A stretch of DNA of 8,611 bases from Candidatus Neoanaerotignum tabaqchaliae (GTDB lineage Bacteria > Bacillota > Clostridia > Lachnospirales > Anaerotignaceae), in NCBI GenBank assembly GCA_904420235.1, contig CAJFUS010000139.1, positions 1-8,611 of the forward strand, in the 5' to 3' direction. Shown here piece after piece: positions 1 through 7,228 of the stretch; the first letter of the stretch is position 1; the number at the start of each line of letters is the position of its first letter. The notes under the pieces were generated by a model. That model was not told the origin of the DNA, did no database searches, and saw only the letters and a program-made list of their open reading frames with translations. A program made the position numbers and the translations under genes.

Positions 1-873
1 AAAGACCTGCCGGGATATTTCTCTATGTCACTTAAATATGACATAGCCACAAACTCGGCCGTTGAGATGAGCTTTATATCAAAGGTTTCAACAATAGCCT
101 GGGGTCTTGGATATTTCGGAATGCCTCACATTCTTTTAAGATTTATGGCAATAGAGGACCACAATAAGCTTACCCTCTCAAGAAGGGTTGCAACAGTGTG
201 GGTTGTTATATCCCTTGCCGTTGCCATATTTATAGGCGTTGTTGGCCTTGGAATGACAAACGCCGGAGCCATAGAGTTCCTTGAGGGCACAGCGTCGGAA
301 ACAATAATAGTTGAGGCTTCGGCTCTTTTAAGCACATACGGCGTAATTCCGGCCCTTTTGGCGGGCGTTATATTAGCGGGAATATTGGCTTCCACAATGT
401 CAACAGCCGACTCCCAGCTTATAGCGGCTTCCTCGGCTGTGTCTAAAAACATATTCGGCGTGCTTAAAATAAAACACGAGGGAAAAGCCTCTATGATAGC
501 GGCAAGAGCCACCCTTATAGTTATATCCGTTATAGCGGCATTTTTGGCAAGAAATCCCGACAGCTCCGTTTTTGGCATAGTATCTTTTGCTTGGGCCGGT
601 TTTGGGGCCTCCTTTGGGCCTGTTGTGCTTTTCGCTCTTTTCTGGAGACGCTCAAACAGATTCGGGGCCATAGCGGGACTGCTTGTAGGCGGAATAATGG
701 TGTTTGTATGGAAATATCTTGTTAGGCCAATGGGCGGAGTTTGGGACGTTTATGAGCTTTTGCCGGCTTTTATAGCGGCCAGCGCGGCGATAATAATAGT
801 TAGTCTTTTAACAGAGGAACCCTCAAAAGAGATAGTTGAGGAGTTTGACAGGGTTTCGTCTTTAAAGGATTGA
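1..873 (+). CDS. putP: Sodium/proline symporter (SSS family), C-terminal part
   Basis: Partial gene. The reading frame is open to the left edge and ends at TGA 871-873, leaving about 290 residues, compared with roughly 500 for a full PutP. The product is an inner-membrane Na+-coupled transporter of the sodium:solute symporter family, most likely for proline. Seen directly: an aromatic/glycine segment reading GLGYFGMPHILLRFMA, which is characteristic of PutP, followed by several long hydrophobic segments. The AGILASTMSTADSQL stretch (about 371-420) carries the Ser-Thr pair that corresponds to the Na+-site S340/T341 of E. coli PutP. The C-terminus is short and acidic (EEPSKEIVEEF). Substrate is inferred from family resemblance; another SSS substrate remains possible. 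The ATG at 25 is an internal methionine, not the start. A terminator follows directly, so the gene is transcriptionally separate from the next operon. Confidence 0.87.
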   Translation, partial: KDLPGYFSMSLKYDIATNSAVEMSFISKVSTIAWGLGYFGMPHILLRFMAIEDHNKLTLSRRVATVWVVISLAVAIFIGVVGLGMTNAGAIEFLEGTASETIIVEASALLSTYGVIPALLAGVILAGILASTMSTADSQLIAASSAVSKNIFGVLKIKHEGKASMIAARATLIVISVIAAFLARNPDSSVFGIVSFAWAGFGASFGPVVLFALFWRRSNRFGAIAGLLVGGIMVFVWKYLVRPMGGVWDVYELLPAFIAASAAIIIVSLLTEEPSKEIVEEFDRVSSLKD

Positions 874-885
874 TTGAATTAAAAC

Positions 886-910
886 AGGCGGGAGAAATCC
901 CGTCTTTTTT
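886..910 (+). terminator. Rho-independent terminator after putP
   Basis: A 7-bp stem at 887-893 and 898-904 (GGCGGGA pairing with TCCCGTC, one G-T wobble) closes a GAAA tetraloop. Six T follow at 905-910, and an extra A-T pair can form at 886/905. It starts 13 bases after the symporter stop codon and has the standard intrinsic terminator layout. It should end the symporter transcript before the glycerate kinase leader. Confidence 0.85.
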
Positions 911-976
911 AATTATATGTCATATTTATTATAGTAAAAAGCCCAGCCCTATGATAAAATAAATAATTATTAAATC

Positions 977-984
977 GGAGGTGG
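977..984 (+). promoter_or_regulatory. Ribosome binding site fixing a TTG start for glycerate kinase
   Basis: GGAGGTGG lies five bases before TTG at 990. A GTG at 981 is in frame but sits inside this Shine-Dalgarno sequence, so it cannot be the start. Starting at TTG 990 gives MKAVIAIDSFKGS, which fits the usual N-terminus of the family. The DNA between the putP terminator and this site is only about 66 bases. It has a possible -10 (TATGAT at 950-955) but only a poor -35, so the promoter itself is not firmly placed. Confidence 0.85.
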
Positions 985-989
985 TTATA

Positions 990-2138
990 TTGAAGGCTGT
1001 TATAGCTATCGACTCTTTTAAGGGAAGCCTTTCTTCTATTGAGGCGGGGTTTTGCGTAAAAAAAGCCTTTAACGCCGTTTTTAACGGAGAAGCTGAGGTA
1101 TTCCCCATAGCCGACGGCGGAGAGGGCACCTGCGAAACAATAACAAAGGGCCTTAAGGGTGAGATTGTTGAAATTATGGTTACAGGGCCCTTGGGAGATA
1201 AAGTAAACTCATTTTACGGCCTTATAAACGGCGGAAAAACGGCCGTTATAGATATTGCCGCGGCCTGCGGCCTTACAATGGTTCCGGATATAAACAGAAA
1301 CCCTATGAACACCACCAGCTATGGAGTGGGAGAGCTTATACTTGACGCCGTAAAAAGGGGCGTAAGGAATTTTATAATAGGCCTTGGAGGCAGCGCCACA
1401 AATGACGGCGGAATTGGAATGCTTTCGGCTCTTGGAGCTGCATTTTATAAAAAAGACGGCAAAAAGGCGGGAATTTTCGGACGGGACCTTATGGACTTGG
1501 AAAGGGCCGATATTTCAAAAATGGCCGGCGGTCTTAAGGACTGCCGTTTTAAAGTGGCCTGCGACGTTAAAAATCCCCTTTATGGCGTAAGCGGCGCGTC
1601 GGTTGTTTTCGGACCTCAAAAGGGAGCTGATGAGAAAACAATTCAAATTCTTGACAAAGCTCTTTTTGAATATTCTATTCTTGCGGAAAAGGCCATGGGC
1701 AAAAATATGGCCAAGGCCGAAGGAGCCGGAGCCGCCGGTGGCCTTGGCTTTGCATTTATACAGTTTTTAAACGCTTCTCTTGAGCCGGGCATAGATTTGG
1801 TGCTTGGCATATTGGAAATTGAGAAATATATTAAAGGGGCGGATATTGTTGTTACGGGAGAAGGCCGCATAGACTTTCAAACGGCCATGGGCAAAGCTCC
1901 GGCGGGAGTGGCCGCCATTGCCGGAAAATACGGCGTGCCTGTTATAGCCTTCTGCGGCTGTACGGGAGAGGGAGCCGAAAAGTGTAACGCCGCCGGAATT
2001 GACGCTTATTTTCCAATCGTTCAGGGGCCTGTTTCACTGAAAGAGGCCATGGAAAATGAAAACGCTCAAAAAAACCTTTACAGCGCGGCCCTTCAGGTTC
2101 TAAGTCTTGTAAAGCGGTTTAGGGGAGCGGAAGCGTAA
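990..2138 (+). CDS. glxK: Glycerate kinase, type I (2-phosphoglycerate-forming family)
   Basis: 382 residues from TTG 990, about the usual length of the GlxK/GarK family. These cytosolic enzymes phosphorylate D-glycerate with ATP, mostly to 2-phosphoglycerate, feeding lower glycolysis. Visible motifs: the N-terminal DSFKGSLSS (residues 8-16), PIADGGEGT (39-47), the glycine-rich GLGGSATNDGG (131-141), and VVTGEGRID (287-295) followed by a GKAPAGVA segment. All are hallmarks of this family and none is disrupted. It is the first gene of a plus-strand operon. The next gene starts 15 bases after its stop, and everything downstream belongs to methionine/one-carbon metabolism. Why glycerate kinase is there is not known from sequence; a link through serine or glycerate and one-carbon units is inference. 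The symbol is by family resemblance; garK would be equally defensible. Confidence 0.92.
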   Translation: MKAVIAIDSFKGSLSSIEAGFCVKKAFNAVFNGEAEVFPIADGGEGTCETITKGLKGEIVEIMVTGPLGDKVNSFYGLINGGKTAVIDIAAACGLTMVPDINRNPMNTTSYGVGELILDAVKRGVRNFIIGLGGSATNDGGIGMLSALGAAFYKKDGKKAGIFGRDLMDLERADISKMAGGLKDCRFKVACDVKNPLYGVSGASVVFGPQKGADEKTIQILDKALFEYSILAEKAMGKNMAKAEGAGAAGGLGFAFIQFLNASLEPGIDLVLGILEIEKYIKGADIVVTGEGRIDFQTAMGKAPAGVAAIAGKYGVPVIAFCGCTGEGAEKCNAAGIDAYFPIVQGPVSLKEAMENENAQKNLYSAALQVLSLVKRFRGAEA

Positions 2139-2141
2139 AAT

Positions 2142-2149
2142 AGGAGTGG
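2142..2149 (+). promoter_or_regulatory. Ribosome binding site supporting a TTG start
   Basis: AGGAGTGG lies in the 15-base gap after the glycerate kinase stop. AGGAG (2142-2146) is seven bases before TTG at 2154. No ATG is available nearby in this frame, and the residues after TTG (SGYLKEINKKEALKYLGY) read as a plausible protein start. This supports a second non-ATG start in the operon. Confidence 0.75.
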
Positions 2150-2153
2150 TTTT

Positions 2154-2831
2154 TTGAGCGGATATTTAAAAGAAATTAATAAAAAAGAGGCCCTTAAATA
2201 TCTTGGATACAGGGGCGGGGAAGTGGAAGACAAAATTTTACGGGACATTGACCAGTGTTCCGAAATTATAATTAAAAACGCGCTTCCAAAGGTTATTTAC
2301 AGAGTGTTTGACATAGAAAGTGATTTGTCATTTTCGGGAACTAATTTCAGCCCAAAAGGAAACGACATTGCCGAAATGCTTAAGGACTGCGGCAGAGCCA
2401 TTATTATGGCCGCCACAATAGGCGGAGAAATTGACGGGATTATAAGAAGGCGCGAAGTTGACGACATGTATTTGGCCCTTATGCTGGACAGCTGTGCCAG
2501 CTGCGCCATAGAAAATGTCTGCGACAACTTCCAAAATGAGCTTGAGGAACGGCTGTTTAATGAAAATTTGTATTTAACAGACAGGTTCTCGCCGGGATAT
2601 GGCGATATGCCCTTTGAACAGCAAAGGGAAATTTGCGAAATTCTTAACACCTCAAAAACAATAGGCGTAAGCCTTAATGAAAGCGGCATAATGATACCGA
2701 GAAAATCGGTAACGGCAATAATGGGAATAGCTCAAAAGCCACAAAAGAAAAGATTCAGGGGCTGCGAGTACTGTTCCATGTTTGAAAACTGCGATTTTAG
2801 GAAAGGTGGTATAACTTGTGGCAAATGTTAG
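2154..2831 (+). CDS. Stand-alone cobalamin methionine synthase reactivation protein
   Basis: 225 residues. It resembles the C-terminal AdoMet-binding activation domain of E. coli MetH, here encoded as a separate protein, as known for Thermotoga maritima TM0269. Its role would be to support reductive methylation of inactive cob(II)alamin on MetH using AdoMet. Seen: R-x-x-x-G-Y at R144-G148-Y149 (RFSPGY), the family's AdoMet-contacting signature, followed by GDMPFEQQ, and GVSLNESGIMIPRKSVTAIMGI around residues 171-192, matching the 'LTESxAMxPxxSVSG' stretch of MetH. Odd feature: the last 22 residues hold five cysteines (C204, C207, C213, C222, C225), spaced C-x2-C-x5-C-x8-C-x2-C; three more lie at C114, C117 and C123. 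A metal or iron-sulfur site there is inference. The 3' end overlaps metH by 14 bases, suggesting translational coupling and a matched supply of the two partners. Confidence 0.87.
   Translation: MSGYLKEINKKEALKYLGYRGGEVEDKILRDIDQCSEIIIKNALPKVIYRVFDIESDLSFSGTNFSPKGNDIAEMLKDCGRAIIMAATIGGEIDGIIRRREVDDMYLALMLDSCASCAIENVCDNFQNELEERLFNENLYLTDRFSPGYGDMPFEQQREICEILNTSKTIGVSLNESGIMIPRKSVTAIMGIAQKPQKKRFRGCEYCSMFENCDFRKGGITCGKC
2804..2809 (+). promoter_or_regulatory. Ribosome binding site for metH inside the upstream gene
   Basis: AGGTGG lies eight bases before GTG at 2818, within the codons for the cysteine-rich tail of the reactivation protein. It supports the GTG start of metH and means metH initiation occurs while ribosomes are finishing the upstream gene. 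Confidence 0.7.
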
Positions 2832-5196
2832 GGAACTGTTGAAGAACGGATTTATTTTTCTTGACGGGGCCATGGGCACAATGCTTCAGGCAGCGGGCCT
2901 TAAGCTTGGTGAAAGACCGGAAACCCTGTGCATTACGGAACCGGAAACTGTTGAGAAAATACACAGGGAATATATAGAGGCTGGAAGCCAAATTGTGTAT
3001 ACAAACACATTTGGAGCCAACGCCCACAAGCTGAAGGGCACCGGATATGGTGTTGAGGAGGTTATAGGGGCCGCGGTTAGGGCCGCTAAAAAAGCCTGCT
3101 TTGGAACGGAGGCCCTTGTGGCCCTTGATATAGGCCCCATAGGCGAGCTTCTTGAGCCGTCGGGAACCCTTAAATTTGAGGAAGCCTATGAAATATTTAA
3201 AGAAATGGTTGTTTGCGGACAAAAGGCCGGAGCCGACCTTATTGTTTTTGAAACAATGACGGACCTTTACGAGGTTAAGGCGGCCGTGCTGGCGGCAAAA
3301 GAAAACAGCGGCCTGCCGGTGTTTGTTACAATGACGTTTGAGGAGAACGGAAGAACATTCACAGGCTGTACCGTTGAGTCTATGGCATGTGTTTTGGAGG
3401 GCTTGGGAGTTGACGCCGTAGGCATAAACTGCTCGTTAGGGCCAAAAGAGATTTTTCCTTTGGCAAAAAGGCTTGTGGAATGCACAAACCTGCCTGTTGT
3501 AATAAAGGCCAACGCCGGACTTCCAGACCCTCTTACAAATAAATACGACATAACTCCGGAGCTTTTTGCCCAGTACATGACAATGTATTCGGAAATAGGC
3601 GTTAAAATAGCCGGCGGCTGCTGTGGCACAAATCCGGAATATATAAGGCAAATGGTTAACGAAATGCCCCTTCATGCCGGGGAAAGAAAGGACGTTAAAG
3701 GACGGTCGGTTTTATGCTCGCCCCAGAAAACCGTTTATGTTGACGGCGTAAGGATTATTGGTGAAAGAATAAACCCTACGGGCAAAAAAAGATTTCAGCA
3801 GGCCCTTAGGGAATGCGACTTAAACTATATAGCCGAAAGGGCCATAGAGCAGGCCGACGCGGGAGCCGACATACTTGACGTTAACGTTGGCCTTCCCGGA
3901 ATAGACGAAAAGGAAATGATGGTTAAGGTTGTTAAAACCATTCAGTCGGTTACAAATCTGCCCCTTCAGATAGATTCCTCCGACCCAGAGGCCATAGAGG
4001 CCGGTCTTAGGGTGTTTAACGGAAAGGCCATTGTTAACTCCGTTAACGGCGAAAAGGACGTTATGGACAGGATATTGCCTATTGTTAAAAAATACGGAGC
4101 AAGCGTTGTTGGACTTGCTATGGATAGCAGGGGAATACCTAAATCGGCGGAGCAAAGAATTGAGATTGCCGAAAGAATACTTGAAAAGGCTTTAAGCTAC
4201 GGCATAAAAAAAGAAGACGTTTTTATAGACTGCCTCACTCTTACGGTTTCGGCTCAGCAGGAGCAGGCTGTGGAAACCCTTAAAGCCGTTAGATATGTTA
4301 AAGAAAAAATGGGACTTCACACGGTTTTGGGAGTGTCCAACATATCATTCGGTTTGCCCGAAAGAGAGTTTATAACCTGCAATTTCCTTATACAGGCTAT
4401 GGCTAACGGCCTTGACCTTCCTATTATAAACCCTAACCAGCAGGCCGTTATGGACGCTGTGTACTCCTTTAAGGTTTTAAGCGGAGAGGACAAAAACAGC
4501 GAGATGTATATAGAGCGTTTTGCTCAAAGGGCCACAGGCAAAAAGGAAGAGACTCCTTCACAGCAGAAAGAGGGAGCAACGGACATAGAATACGCCATAG
4601 CCAAGGGACTTAAAGAGGAGGCCGCCAGAATTACAGAGGAGCTTTTGAAGGAAAAAAGCGAAATGGACATTATAAACGGACTTCTTATACCGGCCCTTGA
4701 CAGGGTTGGGGACAGATATGAAAAACAGGAAATTTTCCTTCCTCAGCTTATAAACTCCGCTGCCGCCTCATGCGAGGCTTTCGACGTGCTTAAAAAGAGT
4801 ATTCTTTCAAAGGGAAGCGGTTCAGTTTCAAAGGGAAAAATTATACTGGCTACTGTAAAAGGCGATATACACGACATAGGCAAAAATATTGTTAAGGTTA
4901 TACTTGAAAATTACGGCTATCAGGTTATAGATTTGGGCCGTGACGTGCCGCCGGAGGAGGTTGTTAAAACAGCCAAAAGGGAAAACGTTAAACTAATTGG
5001 CTTAAGCGCCCTTATGACAACAACACTTAAAAGCATGAAAGAGACAATAGAGGCTCTTAGGGAAAGCGGACACCAGTGCAAAATTGTTGTGGGCGGCGCA
5101 GTGCTTACGGAGGAATACGCCAGTGAGATAGGGGCCGACCGCTATGCCAAGGACGCCAAGCAAACGGTTGACTATGCCAAAGAGATTTTGGGATAA
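2818..5196 (+). CDS. metH: Cobalamin-dependent methionine synthase lacking the activation domain
   Basis: 792 residues. It transfers the methyl group of 5-methyl-THF through cobalamin to homocysteine, giving methionine and THF in the cytosol. Domains in order: homocysteine-binding barrel (about 1-290) with DGAMGT at 16-21 and zinc ligands C205, C268 and C269 (GINCSLGP, GGCCGTNPEY); pterin-binding barrel (about 310-565) opening with IIGERINPTG at 313-322; a charged linker (about 573-588); the helical B12 cap (about 590-675) with IFLPQLINSA; and the B12-binding Rossmann domain (about 676-792) with D683-x-H685-x-x-G688, where H685 is the lower axial cobalt ligand, then S730-A-L and GG 759-760. 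E. coli MetH is about 1,230 residues; this one stops after the B12 domain. The missing activation domain is supplied by the gene just upstream. All key residues are present, so it should be active. The GTG start is fixed by AGGTGG at 2804. Confidence 0.96.
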   Translation: MANVRELLKNGFIFLDGAMGTMLQAAGLKLGERPETLCITEPETVEKIHREYIEAGSQIVYTNTFGANAHKLKGTGYGVEEVIGAAVRAAKKACFGTEALVALDIGPIGELLEPSGTLKFEEAYEIFKEMVVCGQKAGADLIVFETMTDLYEVKAAVLAAKENSGLPVFVTMTFEENGRTFTGCTVESMACVLEGLGVDAVGINCSLGPKEIFPLAKRLVECTNLPVVIKANAGLPDPLTNKYDITPELFAQYMTMYSEIGVKIAGGCCGTNPEYIRQMVNEMPLHAGERKDVKGRSVLCSPQKTVYVDGVRIIGERINPTGKKRFQQALRECDLNYIAERAIEQADAGADILDVNVGLPGIDEKEMMVKVVKTIQSVTNLPLQIDSSDPEAIEAGLRVFNGKAIVNSVNGEKDVMDRILPIVKKYGASVVGLAMDSRGIPKSAEQRIEIAERILEKALSYGIKKEDVFIDCLTLTVSAQQEQAVETLKAVRYVKEKMGLHTVLGVSNISFGLPEREFITCNFLIQAMANGLDLPIINPNQQAVMDAVYSFKVLSGEDKNSEMYIERFAQRATGKKEETPSQQKEGATDIEYAIAKGLKEEAARITEELLKEKSEMDIINGLLIPALDRVGDRYEKQEIFLPQLINSAAASCEAFDVLKKSILSKGSGSVSKGKIILATVKGDIHDIGKNIVKVILENYGYQVIDLGRDVPPEEVVKTAKRENVKLIGLSALMTTTLKSMKETIEALRESGHQCKIVVGGAVLTEEYASEIGADRYAKDAKQTVDYAKEILG

Positions 5197-5207
5197 GGTG
5201 ATTTAAA

Positions 5208-6992
5208 ATGGACATAAGAGAATATTTAAAAAGCAATGCTCTTGTTTTTGACGGCGGCATGGGAACATACTACGCCGCCAAAAGCAAGGACCCCATTGAA
5301 AGGTGCGAGGCGGCCAACATAAAAAATCCGGCTCAAATTTACGATATACACATGGAATATATAAATTCCGGAGCCAGGGCCATAAAAACAAACACGTTTG
5401 CCGCCAATAGCGACAACTACGGCGGAAGCTCAAGAGCTTTGACGGACGTTATTGAAAGCGGCTATAAAATAGCCCAAAAGGCCGCCGAGGGCAGGGACGT
5501 TTTTGTTTTCGCCGATATAGGTCCCGTTCAGGATACGGGCGAGAAAACAACGGCTCAAAAGTATATTGATATAGCCCAAATATTTATTAAGCTGGGGGCC
5601 GAGAACTTTATTATTGAAACTTTATATAATTATGACGGCGTTGAGGAGCTGACGGAATATATAAAAAGCCAAAGGCCCAAGGCTTTTATAATTGTGTCAT
5701 TTGCCGTTCAGCCCGACGGATACACAAAAGAGGGCGAGTTGGGGTGCGAGCTTTTGAAAAAGGCTGCAGAAAACAAAAATATAGATTTTGTGGGACTTAA
5801 CTGTGTTTCAGGTCCGCAGCATATGTATCAGTATTTTAAAACCGTAAGCTCCATAAGCGGAAATTTCAGCGTAATGCCAAACGCCGGATATCCGACTGTT
5901 ATTAATAACCGCACTCTTTTTGAGAGCAGCCCCCGGTATTTTGCCATTAAAATAAGAGACATTGTTAAAGAGGGCGCCAAAATTGTGGGTGGCTGCTGCG
6001 GCACAACGCCGGAATACATAAAATATACCGTAAGCGAGCTTTTGAATGAAAGCGGAACCGAGGAAACAGAAGAACCGGCGGAAAAAGAGGTTAAAAAAGA
6101 AGCTGCCGCCGGAAAAAACGATTTTGCCCACAAGCTTATGGAGGGAAAGAGGGTTATAGCCGTTGAGCTGGACCCGCCCGACAACGCCGACATAACAAAG
6201 TTTTGGAAAAACGCTGTTATGCTCAGTCAAAAGGGCATAGACGTTATAACAATAGCCGACTGCCCCATTGCCAAGGCAAGGGCCGACAGCAGTATTTTGG
6301 CCTGCAAAATAAAGCGAGAGCTTAAAATTGACGCCCTGCCCCATATAACCTGCCGAGACAGGAACATAAACGCCACAAAGGCTCTGCTTTTGGGCCTTAA
6401 CATGGAGGGCGTAAACAATGTGCTTATAGTTACCGGCGACCCAATACCTTCCGCCATGAGGGATGAGGTTAAAAGCGTGTTCAACTTCAACTCAAGAATG
6501 CTTGCTAAATATGTAAGTACCCTTAACAAAACACTTTTTAACCACGAGTTCCTTATTTGCGGCGCTTTAAACGTAAACTCAAAAAATTTCGACATACAGC
6601 TTAAAATGGCCAAGGAAAAGGAAGAAAACGGCGTTAAAGTTCTGCTTACCCAGCCGGTGCTTACCCAAAAGGGATTTGAGAACCTTAAAAAGGCAAAAAG
6701 CGAGCTTAAGACAAAAATATTGGCCGGAATAATACCTGTTATGAGTTATAGAAACGCCTGCTTTATGGACAGCGAGATTTCGGGAATTGACGTTTCCGAC
6801 GAGATAATAGAAATGTATAAAGACAAAACAAAAGAGGAATGCGCTGCCCTTGCCGTTGAAATTTCGGTTGAGATAGCCAAAAGAGTTAAAGACTTCTGCG
6901 ACGGGTACTATCTTATAACGCCTTTCGGAAGGGCCGATATAATAGGCAAAATTGTTGAGGGCATAAAAAAATTTGAATACGGCGGGGACTAA
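5208..6992 (+). CDS. Bifunctional homocysteine S-methyltransferase / 5,10-methylene-THF reductase (YitJ type)
   Basis: 594 residues, close to B. subtilis YitJ. The N-terminal barrel (about 1-280) is a zinc homocysteine methyltransferase module with DGGMGTYY near the start and ligands C199, C263 and C264 (GLNCVSGP, GGCCGTTPEY). A charged Glu/Lys/Ala linker (about 281-305) leads to the methylene-THF reductase barrel (about 312-594). There, ELDPP has the expected catalytic Glu (E320), followed by ALPHITCRDR, VTGDP (G410-D411), LLTQPV (Q482) and GIIPVMSYRN. The reductase half should make 5-methyl-THF using FAD and a reduced cofactor, directly supplying MetH. The methyl donor of the N-terminal half cannot be read from sequence; S-methylmethionine or a folate-related donor are options. 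AAGGTG (5195-5200), overlapping the metH stop, is seven bases before ATG 5208; the intergenic gap is 11 bases. This is the last operon gene, and no clear terminator follows. Confidence 0.93.
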   Translation: MDIREYLKSNALVFDGGMGTYYAAKSKDPIERCEAANIKNPAQIYDIHMEYINSGARAIKTNTFAANSDNYGGSSRALTDVIESGYKIAQKAAEGRDVFVFADIGPVQDTGEKTTAQKYIDIAQIFIKLGAENFIIETLYNYDGVEELTEYIKSQRPKAFIIVSFAVQPDGYTKEGELGCELLKKAAENKNIDFVGLNCVSGPQHMYQYFKTVSSISGNFSVMPNAGYPTVINNRTLFESSPRYFAIKIRDIVKEGAKIVGGCCGTTPEYIKYTVSELLNESGTEETEEPAEKEVKKEAAAGKNDFAHKLMEGKRVIAVELDPPDNADITKFWKNAVMLSQKGIDVITIADCPIAKARADSSILACKIKRELKIDALPHITCRDRNINATKALLLGLNMEGVNNVLIVTGDPIPSAMRDEVKSVFNFNSRMLAKYVSTLNKTLFNHEFLICGALNVNSKNFDIQLKMAKEKEENGVKVLLTQPVLTQKGFENLKKAKSELKTKILAGIIPVMSYRNACFMDSEISGIDVSDEIIEMYKDKTKEECAALAVEISVEIAKRVKDFCDGYYLITPFGRADIIGKIVEGIKKFEYGGD

Positions 6993-7228
6993 ATATTTGT
7001 GTTTTTTAAGTATATTAAAAACTGGTCTTTTATGGGCTGCGGGCGGCTTGTTTAAAAAAACTAAAAAAGCGGCGGCGGTTTTGATAAATAGAAGATATGT
7101 TGGATGTGAAAATATTAGTTTTCAAATAGTAAATGCTGCTTAAGAAAATTTTGCTGGTTTCGCAGGATAATTTATTTAAATATGACATTAATTATTTTAA
7201 TAAATCGAAGTTTTAAAGAAGGGCTGCT
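6993..7228 (+). other. Intergenic stretch between the methionine operon and the VanZ-like gene
   Basis: I see no gene here. The stretch is mostly A and T with two GC patches, GGGCTGCGGGCGGCTT near 7036 and GCGGCGGCGG near 7068. These do not pair into a convincing stem with a T-run, so I cannot name a terminator for the operon. A purine-rich ribosome binding site (GAAGGG, 7218-7223) sits five bases before the VanZ-like ATG. A very weak promoter is possible (TTGCTG at 7151, TTTAAA at 7175), too poor to annotate separately. Confidence 0.6.

Noticed and set aside
126..671. Long open frame on the minus strand opposite the symporter gene, and similar antisense frames opposite the glycerate kinase, metH and fusion genes (for example 5808-6344)
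   Set aside because: The translations show no recognisable family and lack ribosome binding sites, and they mirror the codon pattern of clear genes on the other strand.
981..989. GTG at 981 as the start of glycerate kinase
   Set aside because: It overlaps the Shine-Dalgarno sequence GGAGGTGG; TTG at 990 has proper spacing and fits the family's N-terminus.
7133..7216. Possible 27-residue ORF (MLLKKILLVSQDN...) just before the VanZ-like gene
   Set aside because: There is no ribosome binding site before the ATG, the peptide is very short, and I recognise no homologue; the AT-rich DNA can leave such a frame open by chance.
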